From: Rhizobium sp. P38BS-XIX
GTDB lineage: Bacteria > Pseudomonadota > Alphaproteobacteria > Rhizobiales > Rhizobiaceae
Assembly: GCF_012641435.1 (NCBI RefSeq)
Contig: NZ_JABAIJ010000004.1
Coordinates: forward strand, 1-64,000
Reading direction: 5' to 3'
DNA length: 64,000 bases
In this document: positions 34,849 to 43,956 of the stretch, piece by piece
How the letters are laid out: every line of letters starts with the position of its first letter
How positions within the stretch are numbered: the first letter of the stretch is position 1
Notes under the pieces: generated by a model
The model's input: the letters and a program-made list of their open reading frames with translations, nothing else
What the model was told of the DNA's origin: nothing
The model's database searches: none
Position numbers and translations under genes: made by a program

Positions 34849-35085
34849 TCAGCTCGACGTCAGCGGCGCGGCGTTTTCAAGTAAGCTTTGCAACTCGAAT
34901 GAGTCCCCAAAGCTTGCCACAAGAGAGGGCGACGCCCGTGCTCCTGCAATTGCGGCAGCGAGGATCAGCAGCTTGTGCGCCTGCGCTCTTCCATATTCCT
35001 CGTAAAGGCCGCGCGAGATCCACATCGGCGACTGGCTCCCGGTTCCCGTCCAGCCAATGCCGCCGATCTGTTCGGCTGCCGCCAT
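34849..35085 (-). CDS. Small hypothetical protein (78 aa)
   Basis: From ATG 35085 the frame reads MAAAEQIGGIGWTGTGSQSP followed by ISRGLYEEYGRAQAHKLLIL and AAAIAGARASPSLVASFGD. Codon third positions are GC-rich as in the neighbouring genes, which favours real coding. The ribosome site is weak. No family is recognised. It lies upstream of the tpsA promoter element on the same strand. Confidence 0.4.
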   Translation of the reverse strand: MAAAEQIGGIGWTGTGSQSPMWISRGLYEEYGRAQAHKLLILAAAIAGARASPSLVASFGDSFELQSLLENAAPLTSS

Positions 35086-35111
35086 CTTCCGGCTGACATG
35101 CGCCCAAGATT

Positions 35112-35197
35112 AATTTGAGAAGCCCATTTCTCATCTAAAAGCGGATCTGAACGCTTGAGCGGCCCTTGCGACACGTCAGCCGGGGGCCGCCTTTTTG
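35112..35197 (+). ncRNA. Candidate structured small RNA ending in an intrinsic terminator
   Basis: Three consecutive stem-loops can be drawn on the plus strand: TGAGAA/TTCTCA (35116-35133), AAGCG/CGCTT (35139-35156) and GCGGCCC/GGGCCGC (35159-35190), the last followed by CTTTTTGC. No plus-strand gene precedes this terminator; both flanking genes are on the minus strand. A short independent transcript with a 3' terminator is therefore the simplest reading. It does not match an alphaproteobacterial sRNA that I can name. The 5' end is unknown. Confidence 0.4.
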
Positions 35198-35200
35198 CTT

Positions 35201-35228
35201 ATAACAGGCCATTGTACTGGCCTGTTAT
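35201..35228 (-). terminator. Hairpin after the BPL_N-like gene
   Basis: ATAACAGGCCA and TGGCCTGTTAT form a perfect 11-bp stem with a six-base loop, 11 bases beyond the stop of the minus-strand gene at 35240. Confidence 0.6.
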
Positions 35229-35239
35229 ATCAGCTTAGC

Positions 35240-35986
35240 TCAGCGATCGAGTTCTTTGAAAAGTGACATAAGGATCTTGTTGTCGGGTGCCTTCTCGAGA
35301 GGCATTCCGGCCTCTTCGAACCAACTCTTGTCGGCCTCTGGATGAGGACCGCTTAAGACGACCACGCCTTTGCCGAAGGAATAGCGGGCAGCAGCGATGT
35401 CGCCGTTTTGGTACGTCGCGATCGACCGAAAACCAGGATCTCCCTTTGCCTTCATCATATAAGGTCCGTCTTGATAGAACATCGGTTCGCTTTTGCCTGC
35501 CCAGCGAACCCTTATTGCAGTGCTATCGATTGTCTTGACGGAAAAACCCGGCCGCCCGATTTCAGAATCCAGTTCCTGTTGAACCAAGCCAAATCCGGAG
35601 CCGCTTGCAAGATACGCGCCCATACAAAGGCCGAGGTAGCGGCCCCCACTCGCGACATATCGTTGAATAGCTTCAACACGCTTGTCCCCGAGACTGTTGA
35701 ACGCAGCTGGAATATCCTGGCCACCGCCGGGTTGAACATAGACATCGTAAAGCGAGAGATTTGCCGACGTAATGTCAATCTTCTCTGTCGCCCCAACGAA
35801 GTCGACGCGATATTTGGCTCCCAGGCTTTCGATGGCTTTTTTGGCGGTTTCCGAGCAATCGTCACAGGAAGCCGGCCCGCGATAGACAGCTACCCTGACG
35901 ACGTTTGAATTTGCATTCACGTTCGATGGCGCAATCGCAGCACCGAGAACGACAACAAAGGCAAATCTTGAAACGTTATGATGCAT
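35240..35986 (-). CDS. Exported BPL_N/GATase1-like protein
   Basis: A 248-residue protein with a signal peptide (FAFVVVLGAAIAPSNVNA) and a class-I glutamine-amidotransferase-like fold. VRVAVYRGPASCDDC lies at the start of the domain, YDVYVQPGGGQDIPAAF follows, and the nucleophile elbow is YLGLCMGAYLASG near residue 120. FSFGKGVVVLSGPHPEA-like residues (YSFGKGVVVLSGPHPEA) supply a histidine near the end. This matches the biotin-protein-ligase N-terminal (BPL_N) family found in secreted bacterial proteins of unknown function. The cysteine pair near the mature N-terminus may form a disulfide. No operon partner is evident. Confidence 0.8.
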   Translation of the reverse strand: MHHNVSRFAFVVVLGAAIAPSNVNANSNVVRVAVYRGPASCDDCSETAKKAIESLGAKYRVDFVGATEKIDITSANLSLYDVYVQPGGGQDIPAAFNSLGDKRVEAIQRYVASGGRYLGLCMGAYLASGSGFGLVQQELDSEIGRPGFSVKTIDSTAIRVRWAGKSEPMFYQDGPYMMKAKGDPGFRSIATYQNGDIAAARYSFGKGVVVLSGPHPEADKSWFEEAGMPLEKAPDNKILMSLFKELDR

Positions 35987-36109
35987 CGACCGATCTCTTT
36001 CTGGTAAGCAATGTCCGTAAAGTGCTGGGCTCCCCGGGGCTGCGGATTGAATTGAGACGCTTGCCTCGCCAACATGTGAAGGAAGCGTCGTCGATGGCTT
36101 GACGTGCGC

Positions 36110-36259
36110 TCATCGACTCATGTCGCAACGGCAAATCATGGCTGATGCATCGCAGAGCCCGCCGCATGTGCGCGCGCGACCCTTGCTGACGAAGGCCGAA
36201 AGGCCAAGGCCAGTCGCGACAACGAGGATGCAGATTATCGTTGCGTGTTTTACGGTCAT
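36110..36259 (-). CDS. Small membrane or secreted cysteine-rich peptide (49 aa)
   Basis: ATG 36259 has AGGAGCGGAG upstream. The product begins MTVKHATIICILVVATGLGL, a signal or transmembrane segment, and ends with RTCGGLCDASAMICRCDMSR, which contains four cysteines in about 13 residues. It is divergent from a two-component response regulator. Function unknown. The strong ribosome site and signal-like start favour a real gene. Confidence 0.55.
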   Translation of the reverse strand: MTVKHATIICILVVATGLGLSAFVSKGRARTCGGLCDASAMICRCDMSR

Positions 36260-36415
36260 TGCGGCTCCGCTCCTGAGATGCACAGGGTCATCTTTGTCAT
36301 TTGCGTGCATCTTGAGTGGAGGGAGTGTGGAGGTTTGGTGGAGGAGATTGCCGTACGCTTGACCTTCGCTTGGGTTTCTTCTTTTGTTGCAGCGTCATCA
36401 ACAGTGAAGCATAGC

Positions 36416-37120
36416 ATGGACAACAGCCTTGTTCTCATTATCGAGGACGAACCGGAAATCGTGGAGATATTGGAAAGCTACTTCTCTCGAGAAGGCTTTC
36501 GCACGGTCAGCGCTCGGGACGGCGCCACCGGACTTTCTCACCATCAGCGTTTGAAACCAGACCTCGTAGTCCTCGATGTGAAGCTCCCTGTCCAAGACGG
36601 ATACGAGGTTTTGGCTACCATCCGCCGGCGCGGCGACACACCCGTTATCATGGCGACCGCCTTGGCTGAAGATCTCGACAAGCTGCAGGCTCTTCGCATC
36701 GGTGCGGATGATTATGTTGTCAAGCCGTTCAACCCTTTAGAGGTTGTTGCACGCGCGAAGGCGGTACTGCGCCGAGCCACGGGCGGGCATTCGCGATCAA
36801 CAATCCGAGTTGGGCCTCTCCTGATTGATCCGGATGCCTATCAGGCATCAATCGATGGCCCGTTTGAACGAATTTTACTGGAGCTCACCCGCACGGAGTT
36901 CCGGCTTATCGCCTATATGGCCGGAACTCCAAACCGCGTCTTTGAACGATCGGAACTGATCGATGCCTGTCTTCCAGAGGGTGACGCTCTCACGCGCACG
37001 GTGGACAGCCACATGAGCAACCTGCGCCGCAAGCTGACCATCGCCGGGGCCGGAACTATCCTTACGGGTGTCCGCGGGGTCGGCTACAAGTTAACGGATG
37101 GCCATGGCCAGAAGCCTTAA
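36416..37120 (+). CDS. OmpR-family response regulator
   Basis: A 234-residue regulator. The receiver domain has the acidic pair IIEDEPE, the phosphorylated Asp in LVVLDVKLPVQDG (about residue 53), the Thr/Ala switch MATALAE and the Lys in YVVKPFNP. The C-terminal winged helix has ELTRTEFRLIAYMA and VDSHMSNLRRKL, then VRGVGYKL. ATG 36416 is the natural start (MDNSLVLIIEDE). It overlaps the following kinase gene by 23 bases, so the two form a pair resembling BaeR/AdeR systems. The signal is unknown. Confidence 0.92.
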   Translation: MDNSLVLIIEDEPEIVEILESYFSREGFRTVSARDGATGLSHHQRLKPDLVVLDVKLPVQDGYEVLATIRRRGDTPVIMATALAEDLDKLQALRIGADDYVVKPFNPLEVVARAKAVLRRATGGHSRSTIRVGPLLIDPDAYQASIDGPFERILLELTRTEFRLIAYMAGTPNRVFERSELIDACLPEGDALTRTVDSHMSNLRRKLTIAGAGTILTGVRGVGYKLTDGHGQKP

Positions 37121-38204
37121 TTCGCAGCTTTTTCGCGTGATGAGCGCCTTGACGGTCGCAGCATTCGCGGTGATCCACTTTGGTTGGTATGTCTATTGGA
37201 CCTTTGTTTACGACTGGCTTTTCCCTGACATTCCCGACACGGATCGTTGGAACACTGCTGACTTCATTGTCCTCGGCGTCATTCTGGTTGTCGGTTTAAC
37301 GGTGGCAGCTTTTGTTGGATGGTTACAGGCGCAAGTCCTGCTTCGCCCCATCCAAAGTGTTGCCGCGGCAGCGCGCGCGATCGCAAGTGGAAACCTCTCC
37401 GCACGCGCCAAAGCCGTTCGAGGATCATTTGGAGAAGCTGAAACTCTGCTGATTGACTTCAACACAATGGCTTCGCGCCTGGAAAGCGCCGAAGCAGAAC
37501 TTGAATATTCGAAATCGGCAATCGCCCATGAACTGCGCACGCCCCTGACCATATTGAGGGGACGGCTCCAAGGGCTCTTGGACGGCGTCTTCCATCCAAG
37601 TAAGGAGCTTTATGAACGATTGATCACCCATGTCGACGATTTGACACGCATCGTTGAAGATCTGCGAACGCTCGATGTGTTCCATGCCGGCCAATTGGAC
37701 CTCAAGCTTGGACGGATCGATCTCGCCGAGGAAGTGCGCTCCGTCATCGACGCGATCGAACACGATTTGTCCAACGCTGCTATTACTGTCAACGCTGACC
37801 TAGCGGGCGCAGCCGTGATGGCCGATAGAGCCAGGATCCGTCAGATCTTGTTCGCAATCCTTGAAAACGCTCGTCGGTATGCACCGGGCAGCATCGTAAC
37901 GATAAAGACAAGCGTCAGTGGAGGCAGAGCATCTATCCTTTGCTCCGATACTGGACCCGGCCTTTCATTGGAGGCAACGGGGCGCATGTTTGATCGGTTC
38001 TGGCGAAGTGAGCAGTCTCGAGCGCGGGTCAATGGCGGTTCAGGTCTCGGGTTGCCCATAGTTCGCGCGCTCGCAAGAGCGCACGGCGGCGATGCGACCG
38101 CCTTTCCTAATGATCGAAAAGGTACCTCCATCGAGATTTGGCTACCGACCGATGACACGCCCGACACGCCCAAGCTCGAAATTGGCACGCATGATGGATT
38201 ATGA
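37098..38204 (+). CDS. Membrane sensor histidine kinase, BaeS/AdeS-like
   Basis: A 368-residue kinase. TM1 is about residues 12-34, TM2 about 53-77, with a short periplasmic loop. A HAMP domain follows (LRPIQSVAAAARAIASGNLS), then HisKA with the phospho-acceptor in AIAHELRTPLTILRG, and HATPase_c with FAILENARRY (N box), CSDTGPGL (G1) and GGSGLGLPIVRALARAHGG (G2). ATG 37098 or 37104 could start translation. It is translationally coupled to the response regulator upstream. Confidence 0.92.
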   Translation: MAMARSLNSQLFRVMSALTVAAFAVIHFGWYVYWTFVYDWLFPDIPDTDRWNTADFIVLGVILVVGLTVAAFVGWLQAQVLLRPIQSVAAAARAIASGNLSARAKAVRGSFGEAETLLIDFNTMASRLESAEAELEYSKSAIAHELRTPLTILRGRLQGLLDGVFHPSKELYERLITHVDDLTRIVEDLRTLDVFHAGQLDLKLGRIDLAEEVRSVIDAIEHDLSNAAITVNADLAGAAVMADRARIRQILFAILENARRYAPGSIVTIKTSVSGGRASILCSDTGPGLSLEATGRMFDRFWRSEQSRARVNGGSGLGLPIVRALARAHGGDATAFPNDRKGTSIEIWLPTDDTPDTPKLEIGTHDGL

Positions 38205-38282
38205 GCGACACCGTTCTCGCCCAGGGCAATGACCTAGACCATGGTAGAGTTTATTTCTCGAACTTCGCACCAGGAATCAAAT

Positions 38283-38498
38283 TCAACTCGCTGGCCAATC
38301 GTTAGCAGGCTCCTCGATCTGGCGATCAAAATCTAGGTTGCCGGATCGGCCGGACTCGATGGCATGGCGAAGCTGCAACGATTCCTTTTCGATCATGTAG
38401 ATGACGGCGTTTCGCTCTGCGCCTTTCTCAACAAGTTCGCTCACCAAGGAGAGCAAGCGTGGCTTCACCTCTTTCAGTATGCTCTGGTTCTCTGTCAT
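38283..38498 (-). CDS. Small conserved-type hypothetical protein (71 aa)
   Basis: A helical 71-residue protein (ILKEVKPRLLSLVSELVEKG, AVIYMIEKESLQLRHAIES, ending EEPANDWPAS) with an excellent GGAGG ribosome site six bases before ATG 38498. It lies downstream of the LOV-kinase response regulator on the same strand, and its start overlaps the end of that gene's shifted reading frame. It may be part of the photosensory operon. The function is unknown. Confidence 0.65.
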   Translation of the reverse strand: MTENQSILKEVKPRLLSLVSELVEKGAERNAVIYMIEKESLQLRHAIESGRSGNLDFDRQIEEPANDWPAS

Positions 38499-38550
38499 TT
38501 CTTTCCTCCGATATCATCAACCCCACGCCTGGCGTGCGCCTTCAATCGCT

Positions 38551-38977
38551 TCAGCCAAAGCGTCTGCCGACATTCACATCTTCCGCTAAGACAAGGCTGA
38601 CAGGGGGCGAGCCGCCCTCTTCGCCCTCGATGATTGCAGAAACATAGGCAAGCGCGTTTTTTCATGCCATTCATCGTATAAGGCTTTTCGATCGCACCGA
38701 GAGCTCCCGCAAAATCCAAGGGGATCTTCTTGATATTGCCGGTGACGAATACATAGCAGATGCCGGCTGCCGCCAGCTCGCGGCCAACCTGGAGCCCGGT
38801 TGGGCCGTCCATGAGATGAATATCGACAAACGCGAAATCGGGCTTCGACGTGCCGATCTGCTCTCGCGCCTGAGTACTGCTCATGGCAAGCCCCGTAACC
38901 TCATGACCTGCCATCTCCACTTCGCTTTCGAGCTCCATGGCCAACAGCATTTCGTCTTCTACGATCATGACTTTCAA
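38551..38977 (-). pseudogene. Single-domain response regulator of the LOV kinase, frameshifted near its end
   Basis: The receiver starts MKVMIVEDEMLLAMELESEV, with phosphoacceptor Asp in DFAFVDIHLMDG, VFVTGN and the lysine of AIEKPYTMNG, as in regulators paired with HWE/HisKA_2 kinases. After MNGMK an A6 run (T6 on the plus strand, 38657-38662) shifts the frame into an unusual arginine- and cysteine-rich tail that runs to 38495. Dropping one A restores NALAYVSAIIEGEEGGSPPV and a stop at 38551, giving an ordinary C-terminus. The core domain is intact either way, so it may remain functional. The change could be a real mutation or a sequencing error. Confidence 0.7.
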
Positions 38978-40106
38978 TGCGTGCTCTCCTGATAGTCGCC
39001 GACGAGCAATACGACATCGACAATCGTCTTCTTGCCTTCATGCGTTCTTTTTATTTCGGCGCCGAGCTGCAAAGCCGACGCCGCAAGCAACATACCGCCA
39101 AGCTCAGCGCTTTCGCTGTCGGGTTCCACGGGTTCGGATGTATCTTCGAAGCGGATAAGGAAGTGACCGTTGAGCCGCCGGACAACGACATGAATATCGC
39201 CGCCGCCGTCATTTAAACCACGGCGAACTGCATCACCCACCAGTTCGTTGACGATTAGAGAGAGCGGCGTCGCTTTGACGGCGGGGACGAGCAGCGGAGT
39301 CAGATCGAGGGAGAGACGAATATCTTTGCGACCGGTCGCATCGACAAGGTCCGTGACGAGCTCACGCGTGAATTCCGACATGTCGAACTTTGAGACATGA
39401 TCCAGGGTATAGAGCTTTCGTTGAACTGTGCTCAAAGCCTCGATACGATTGAGCACGGACATGAGCGCCTCTCGTCGGCCGTCGTCCTTCGTCACACGGG
39501 CCTGCATTTTAACGATCGATGCCATCGTCAGCAGGTTGTTCTTCACCCGATGGTCCACCTCGTGGACAAGAAGCAATCGCGCATGGAGCGCCGAACGCAG
39601 GTTCGCAGTCTGTTTGGCAACCTCGGCCTCCGCTTCACGGCGCGCGACCGCCAGATCGGCTTCCCGGTTTTTGACATCGGTGAAATCGAGCTGCGAGGCG
39701 AAAAAATATACGATCTTGCCTGCCTCATCCCGAACGGGACTAATGAATAAGGCATTCCAAAACGGACTTCCGTCTTTTCGATAATTCAAGATATCGACAG
39801 CTATGTCGCGACCAGCTTCGATTGACTCATGAATTTTGGACACGGTTTGCTGTTCGTATCCGGCCCCTGTAGGATGCGGCAGTTGCGACCAATGGTTTCG
39901 TCATCGGTGTAGCCGGTGAGCTTGCTGAACGCTTCGTTGCTGAAGATGATCGGGTTGTCGCCCTGATTTGGATCGGTGACGATCATCGGCATACGCGTCG
40001 CTTTGAAGGCAGCGGCGAAAGGGTCTTCGCTCACGTGCCGGGCGAGGAGTTGCCTACCCGCATTGCGAGCATCGCGTGTATGCTGGTCCTTTTCTTTCAT
40101 CTTCAT
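38974..40106 (-). pseudogene. LOV-domain HWE/HisKA_2 histidine kinase, frameshifted
   Basis: ATG 40106 (MKMKEKDQ) opens a LOV photosensor: [20 protein letters not shown], then [20 protein letters not shown] with the flavin-adduct cysteine in GRNCR. At 39855/39856 one base seems missing. The next frame continues [20 protein letters not shown] and FWNALFISPVRDEAG, finishing the LOV core, followed by a coiled linker, the H box VHEVDHRVKNNLLTM and the HATPase domain. Restored, it would be about 377 residues, the usual length of Brucella/Rhizobium LOV kinases. It overlaps the response regulator by ATGA. As written, only a truncated LOV domain and a separate kinase half could be made. Confidence 0.75.
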
Positions 40107-40276
40107 CCTGGCCGTCTTGTCCCGAAGCAATAAGACGCCGTCGAAGAATAGGTTCCCGAGATGTCGCGTCAAATATGGGTAGGCGACATTCAAGACGTCT
40201 GTGCTTGTCTTTGCATATTGCCTTCGTTTACGCAGAGTGAACGGGAGCAAGACAATCGCCGTGTCATCAGCCAATC

Positions 40277-40317
40277 CCGAGTCAGTCGACGTTTTGGAAA
40301 GATACCGACTGACTCGG
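40277..40317. promoter_or_regulatory. 12-bp inverted repeat in the divergent kinase promoter
   Basis: CCGAGTCAGTCG and CGACTGACTCGG are perfect complements separated by 17 bases. The site lies about 170 bp upstream of the LOV-kinase start and 205 bp upstream of the CHASE3 hybrid-kinase start, on opposite sides. It could be an operator controlling both, or an RNA hairpin in a leader. Nothing else is recognised in the roughly 415-base gap. Confidence 0.5.
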
Positions 40318-40521
40318 TGAAGTCTGTGCACCTTTGGTCGAGGAGATCAGCGGAAAAGAATTGATTGACACTCCCCGATCAGAATTAAGATCTTCGGAAG
40401 ATACGGCTTCTGCGGCTCGTCTTTGCGTGGATTTATTCTTGAACACACATCCTGTCGCACTATCTTGCGCTCCAACAACGCGCTAAATCTCAATCGTATC
40501 GCGCTCGTCCCAGAGGAACTC

Positions 40522-43500
40522 ATGCCGCAGACATCACCGCAAGGCCTTTCCAAACGAGGTCTTGGGCTTGACCCCATCATGACCTTTACCTTGGCTGGGG
40601 CGATCATATTCTTTTTGATTACTGGTGCGATTGCGTATTTCAACCTCAAGACTTTGCAGCGGAACACCGATGCGATCGTCAAGGCGCATTCGATCATCAT
40701 TTCCCTCGATGAGCTCTTGTCGGACGCGCAGGACGCCGAGACGGGCCAGCGAGGTTTTCTCCTGACCAACGACACACGCTATCTCGATCCCTATAACAAG
40801 GCCTTGAATACGATGCCTCAGAAGCTGGAGGACATCGGAGCGCTTATCAGCGACAACCCCACGCAGGTTCAGCGTCTGACCGTGCTGAAACAACATGTGG
40901 ACGCCAAGCTTGCTGAACTCAATCAGACGATAGAGCTTCGTAAAACCAACGGCATCGAGGCGGCGCTGGCTGTCGTCAATTCCGATCGCGGCAAGGTGGA
41001 AATGGATGCAATTCGCAGCCAGTTAGCCACCATGTCTCAGGAAGAGGTCAATTTTCGGGCGCAACGCCTAAACGAGATGAACAGCGCCTATACTACGAGC
41101 CTGGTCAGCGGCGTCGCTGCCGGCATCCTTGGCATCCTCCTGACGATGGCAGTCGGCACTCTTATTCGCAGAGCAACGCTTATTCGACGACGTGAAGAGT
41201 GGCTACAGGCCGGCAGCCTGGGTTTGGCGTCGGCCCTGATGGGCGATCAGCGGACGGAGCAGCTGGGAAATAGTATTCTTGCCTATCTGGCGCAATATGT
41301 CGGCGCCGTCGCCGGCGCGATTTTCGTCGGCGACCGTGACACTTACCGGCGCGCGTCAACCTACGGTGTGCCGGCTAACGTCGAGCTACCCGAGCAAATC
41401 AAGCCCGGCGAAGGATTGTTGGGACATGCGGCCATTGAGGGACGTCCGGTGATCGTCGCCGACCTACCGGAACACTACCTCGAATTCGGCTCCGCTCTTG
41501 GCCGCAACAAGCCCAGACATCTCGTCATCGTTCCGTCGGCGATCGACAGCAATGTCAATACCGTGGTCGAGCTCGGTTTTGTGCAATCAGTCGACGAGCG
41601 AATCTTGGCGTTCCTTGACCAGGCGTCGACCACGATTGCCACCGCCGTCCGTTCGGCAAGCTATCGAAATGAGTTACAGAAGTTCCTGGAGGAAACCCAA
41701 CGTCAATCGGAGGAGCTGCAAGTTCAAAGCGAGGAACTCCGCGTGTCGAACGAGGAGCTTGAGGAGCAAAGCCGCGCGCTTAAGGAATCCCAAGCACGCC
41801 TCGAGCAGCAGCAAGTGGAATTGGAGCAAACGAATTCACAGCTTGAAGAACAGGCCCAGCAGCTGGAGACCCAGCGCGACGATCTCGAGCGCGCCAATAC
41901 CTCTGCGCAGTTAAAGGCACGTGAACTCGAGCAGGCAAGCCGGTACAAATCGGATTTCCTCGCCAACATGTCTCACGAATTGAGGACGCCACTCAACTCG
42001 TCGCTGATTCTCGCGAAGTTGCTTGCCGACAATTCGGATGACAATCTTACGGCCGAACAGGTCAAGTATGCTCAGACCATTCAGTCTTCTGGAAACGACC
42101 TCCTCAATCTTATCAATGATATCCTCGACCTTTCAAAAATTGAAGCCGGTCATATCGATGTTCGCCCGGAACCTGTGTCCATCGAGCGTCTAGCCAATAC
42201 CCTGCGCCAAGTCTTTGAACCTGTCGCGAGGAACAAAGGTTTGGGATTCGACGTAAAAGTCGCGCAGGAATGCCCGCCGATCATCGAGACCGACCTCCAG
42301 CGATTAGAGCAGGTCCTCAAGAACCTTCTTTCGAATGCATTCAAGTTCACCGAACATGGTAACGTGATCCTCTCGATCACCGTCTCCGACCATGGGCAGA
42401 TTATTTTAGCGGTCAGCGATACAGGGATTGGCATCGCCAGCGAGCAGCAACGGCGGATTTTCGATGCGTTTCACCAGGCGGATGGGACAATCAGCCGTAA
42501 ATATGGCGGTACGGGGCTCGGACTGTCGATCTCGCGCGAGCTTGTCCGCCTGTTGGGCGGAAAGATCCAAGTCGAAAGTCAGGAGGGTCAGGGCAGCACT
42601 TTCACGCTGACGATCCCTCAATCTTATGATCCGGCGCTGGTCGTCCCGCGAGATGCCGTTTCGAGCGCGGTTCCGCAACCGGGCCATGCGATAGCGGCCC
42701 CTATCCCGGCGCCGCCCGCAGCAACGCGACAAATCGTCGATGACGACCGGGCAATGCCGGCCGACAGCCGGCGAACCTTGATGATCGTAGAAGACGATCA
42801 TAGCTTCGCGACAATTCTGCGCGACTTGGCGCGCGAAATGGGTTTTCGCTCACTGGTTGCCGGAACGGCCCAGGACGCACTCGACCTTGCTCAACAATTC
42901 ATGCCGAGCGCCATAGTTCTCGACGTTGGGCTTCCAGATCAATCGGGCCTTTCCATTCTGGATCGCCTGAAGCGCGATGTCCGGACACGCCATGTGCCGA
43001 TCCATATCGTTTCGGCCAGCGACTACTCGGAAACAGCTCTCTCGCTTGGCGCCATTGGGTACATGCTGAAGCCCGTTCAACGCGAGCATCTGGTCGAGGT
43101 TCTGGCAAAACTGAAAGAGAAGCTCACCCAAGGTGTTCGGCGCGTCCTTATCGTCGAGGACAACGAGGTGCAACGAGAGGCTGTAGCCAAGCTCTTGGCA
43201 TCTGATGACGTCGAAACCATGACTGCCGGGACCGCCGCGGAATGTCTGGCTCTTCTCAAAGATCAGACATTCGATTGCATGGTTTTGGATCTATCGCTGC
43301 CCGATGCATCGGGCTACGTCTTGCTTGAGACGATCAGCCAGGACGAGACGCATTCTTTCCCGCCGGTCATCGTCTACACTGGCCGTGTTCTGACTGCGGA
43401 CGAGGAGCAGAAGCTTCGCCGCTATTCGAAGTCTATCATTATCAAGGGAGCCAAGTCCCCGGAACGCCTGCTTGATGAAGTTTCACTCTTCCTCCATCAG

Positions 43501-43956
43501 GTCGTCTCGGATTTGCCGGATGAACAGCAGAAGATGATCCGCAAGGCCCGACACAGGGACGCCCTCCTCGAAGGCCGGCGCATACTCGTCGTCGAGGACG
43601 ATGTGCGCAACGTCTACGCCTTGACCAACGTTCTCGAGCCTCGCGGCGCAACCATTCAGATTGCTCGCAATGGTCAGGAGGCGATCGACGCTCTGGAAAA
43701 GTCCACCGAAGATGCGGCGGGGCGCATCGATCTCGTTCTGATGGACGTCATGATGCCCGTGATGGACGGTTTGACGGCCACACGGACAATCCGGAAGAGC
43801 CCGCACTGGAAGCGGCTGCCCATCATCATGTTAACCGCCAAGGCTATGCCAGACGACCAAAAGCGGTGCATTGATGCCGGTGCCGACGACTATATGGCAA
43901 AGCCACTTGATGTCGAGAAACTGTTATCGTTGGTGCGTGTATGGATGCCACGTTGA
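40522..43956 (+). CDS. Hybrid histidine kinase: CHASE3-GAF-HisKA-HATPase-REC-REC-REC
   Basis: A 1144-residue membrane kinase. TM1 (about residues 20-40) and TM2 (about 195-215) flank a CHASE3 sensor (LLSDAQDAETGQRGFLLTN). A GAF domain and a long Glu/Gln-rich coiled coil follow, then HisKA (FLANMSHELRTPLNSSLIL) and HATPase_c (NLLSNAFKFTEHG, SDTGIGI, GGTGLGLSISREL). Three receivers are present (LMIVEDDHS with VLDVGLP; VLIVEDNEV with VLDLSLP; ILVVEDDVR with LMDVMMP). ATG 40522 has GAGG five bases upstream. It overlaps the cheR gene by 16 bases and leads a four-gene signalling operon. Confidence 0.93.
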   Translation: MPQTSPQGLSKRGLGLDPIMTFTLAGAIIFFLITGAIAYFNLKTLQRNTDAIVKAHSIIISLDELLSDAQDAETGQRGFLLTNDTRYLDPYNKALNTMPQKLEDIGALISDNPTQVQRLTVLKQHVDAKLAELNQTIELRKTNGIEAALAVVNSDRGKVEMDAIRSQLATMSQEEVNFRAQRLNEMNSAYTTSLVSGVAAGILGILLTMAVGTLIRRATLIRRREEWLQAGSLGLASALMGDQRTEQLGNSILAYLAQYVGAVAGAIFVGDRDTYRRASTYGVPANVELPEQIKPGEGLLGHAAIEGRPVIVADLPEHYLEFGSALGRNKPRHLVIVPSAIDSNVNTVVELGFVQSVDERILAFLDQASTTIATAVRSASYRNELQKFLEETQRQSEELQVQSEELRVSNEELEEQSRALKESQARLEQQQVELEQTNSQLEEQAQQLETQRDDLERANTSAQLKARELEQASRYKSDFLANMSHELRTPLNSSLILAKLLADNSDDNLTAEQVKYAQTIQSSGNDLLNLINDILDLSKIEAGHIDVRPEPVSIERLANTLRQVFEPVARNKGLGFDVKVAQECPPIIETDLQRLEQVLKNLLSNAFKFTEHGNVILSITVSDHGQIILAVSDTGIGIASEQQRRIFDAFHQADGTISRKYGGTGLGLSISRELVRLLGGKIQVESQEGQGSTFTLTIPQSYDPALVVPRDAVSSAVPQPGHAIAAPIPAPPAATRQIVDDDRAMPADSRRTLMIVEDDHSFATILRDLAREMGFRSLVAGTAQDALDLAQQFMPSAIVLDVGLPDQSGLSILDRLKRDVRTRHVPIHIVSASDYSETALSLGAIGYMLKPVQREHLVEVLAKLKEKLTQGVRRVLIVEDNEVQREAVAKLLASDDVETMTAGTAAECLALLKDQTFDCMVLDLSLPDASGYVLLETISQDETHSFPPVIVYTGRVLTADEEQKLRRYSKSIIIKGAKSPERLLDEVSLFLHQVVSDLPDEQQKMIRKARHRDALLEGRRILVVEDDVRNVYALTNVLEPRGATIQIARNGQEAIDALEKSTEDAAGRIDLVLMDVMMPVMDGLTATRTIRKSPHWKRLPIIMLTAKAMPDDQKRCIDAGADDYMAKPLDVEKLLSLVRVWMPR

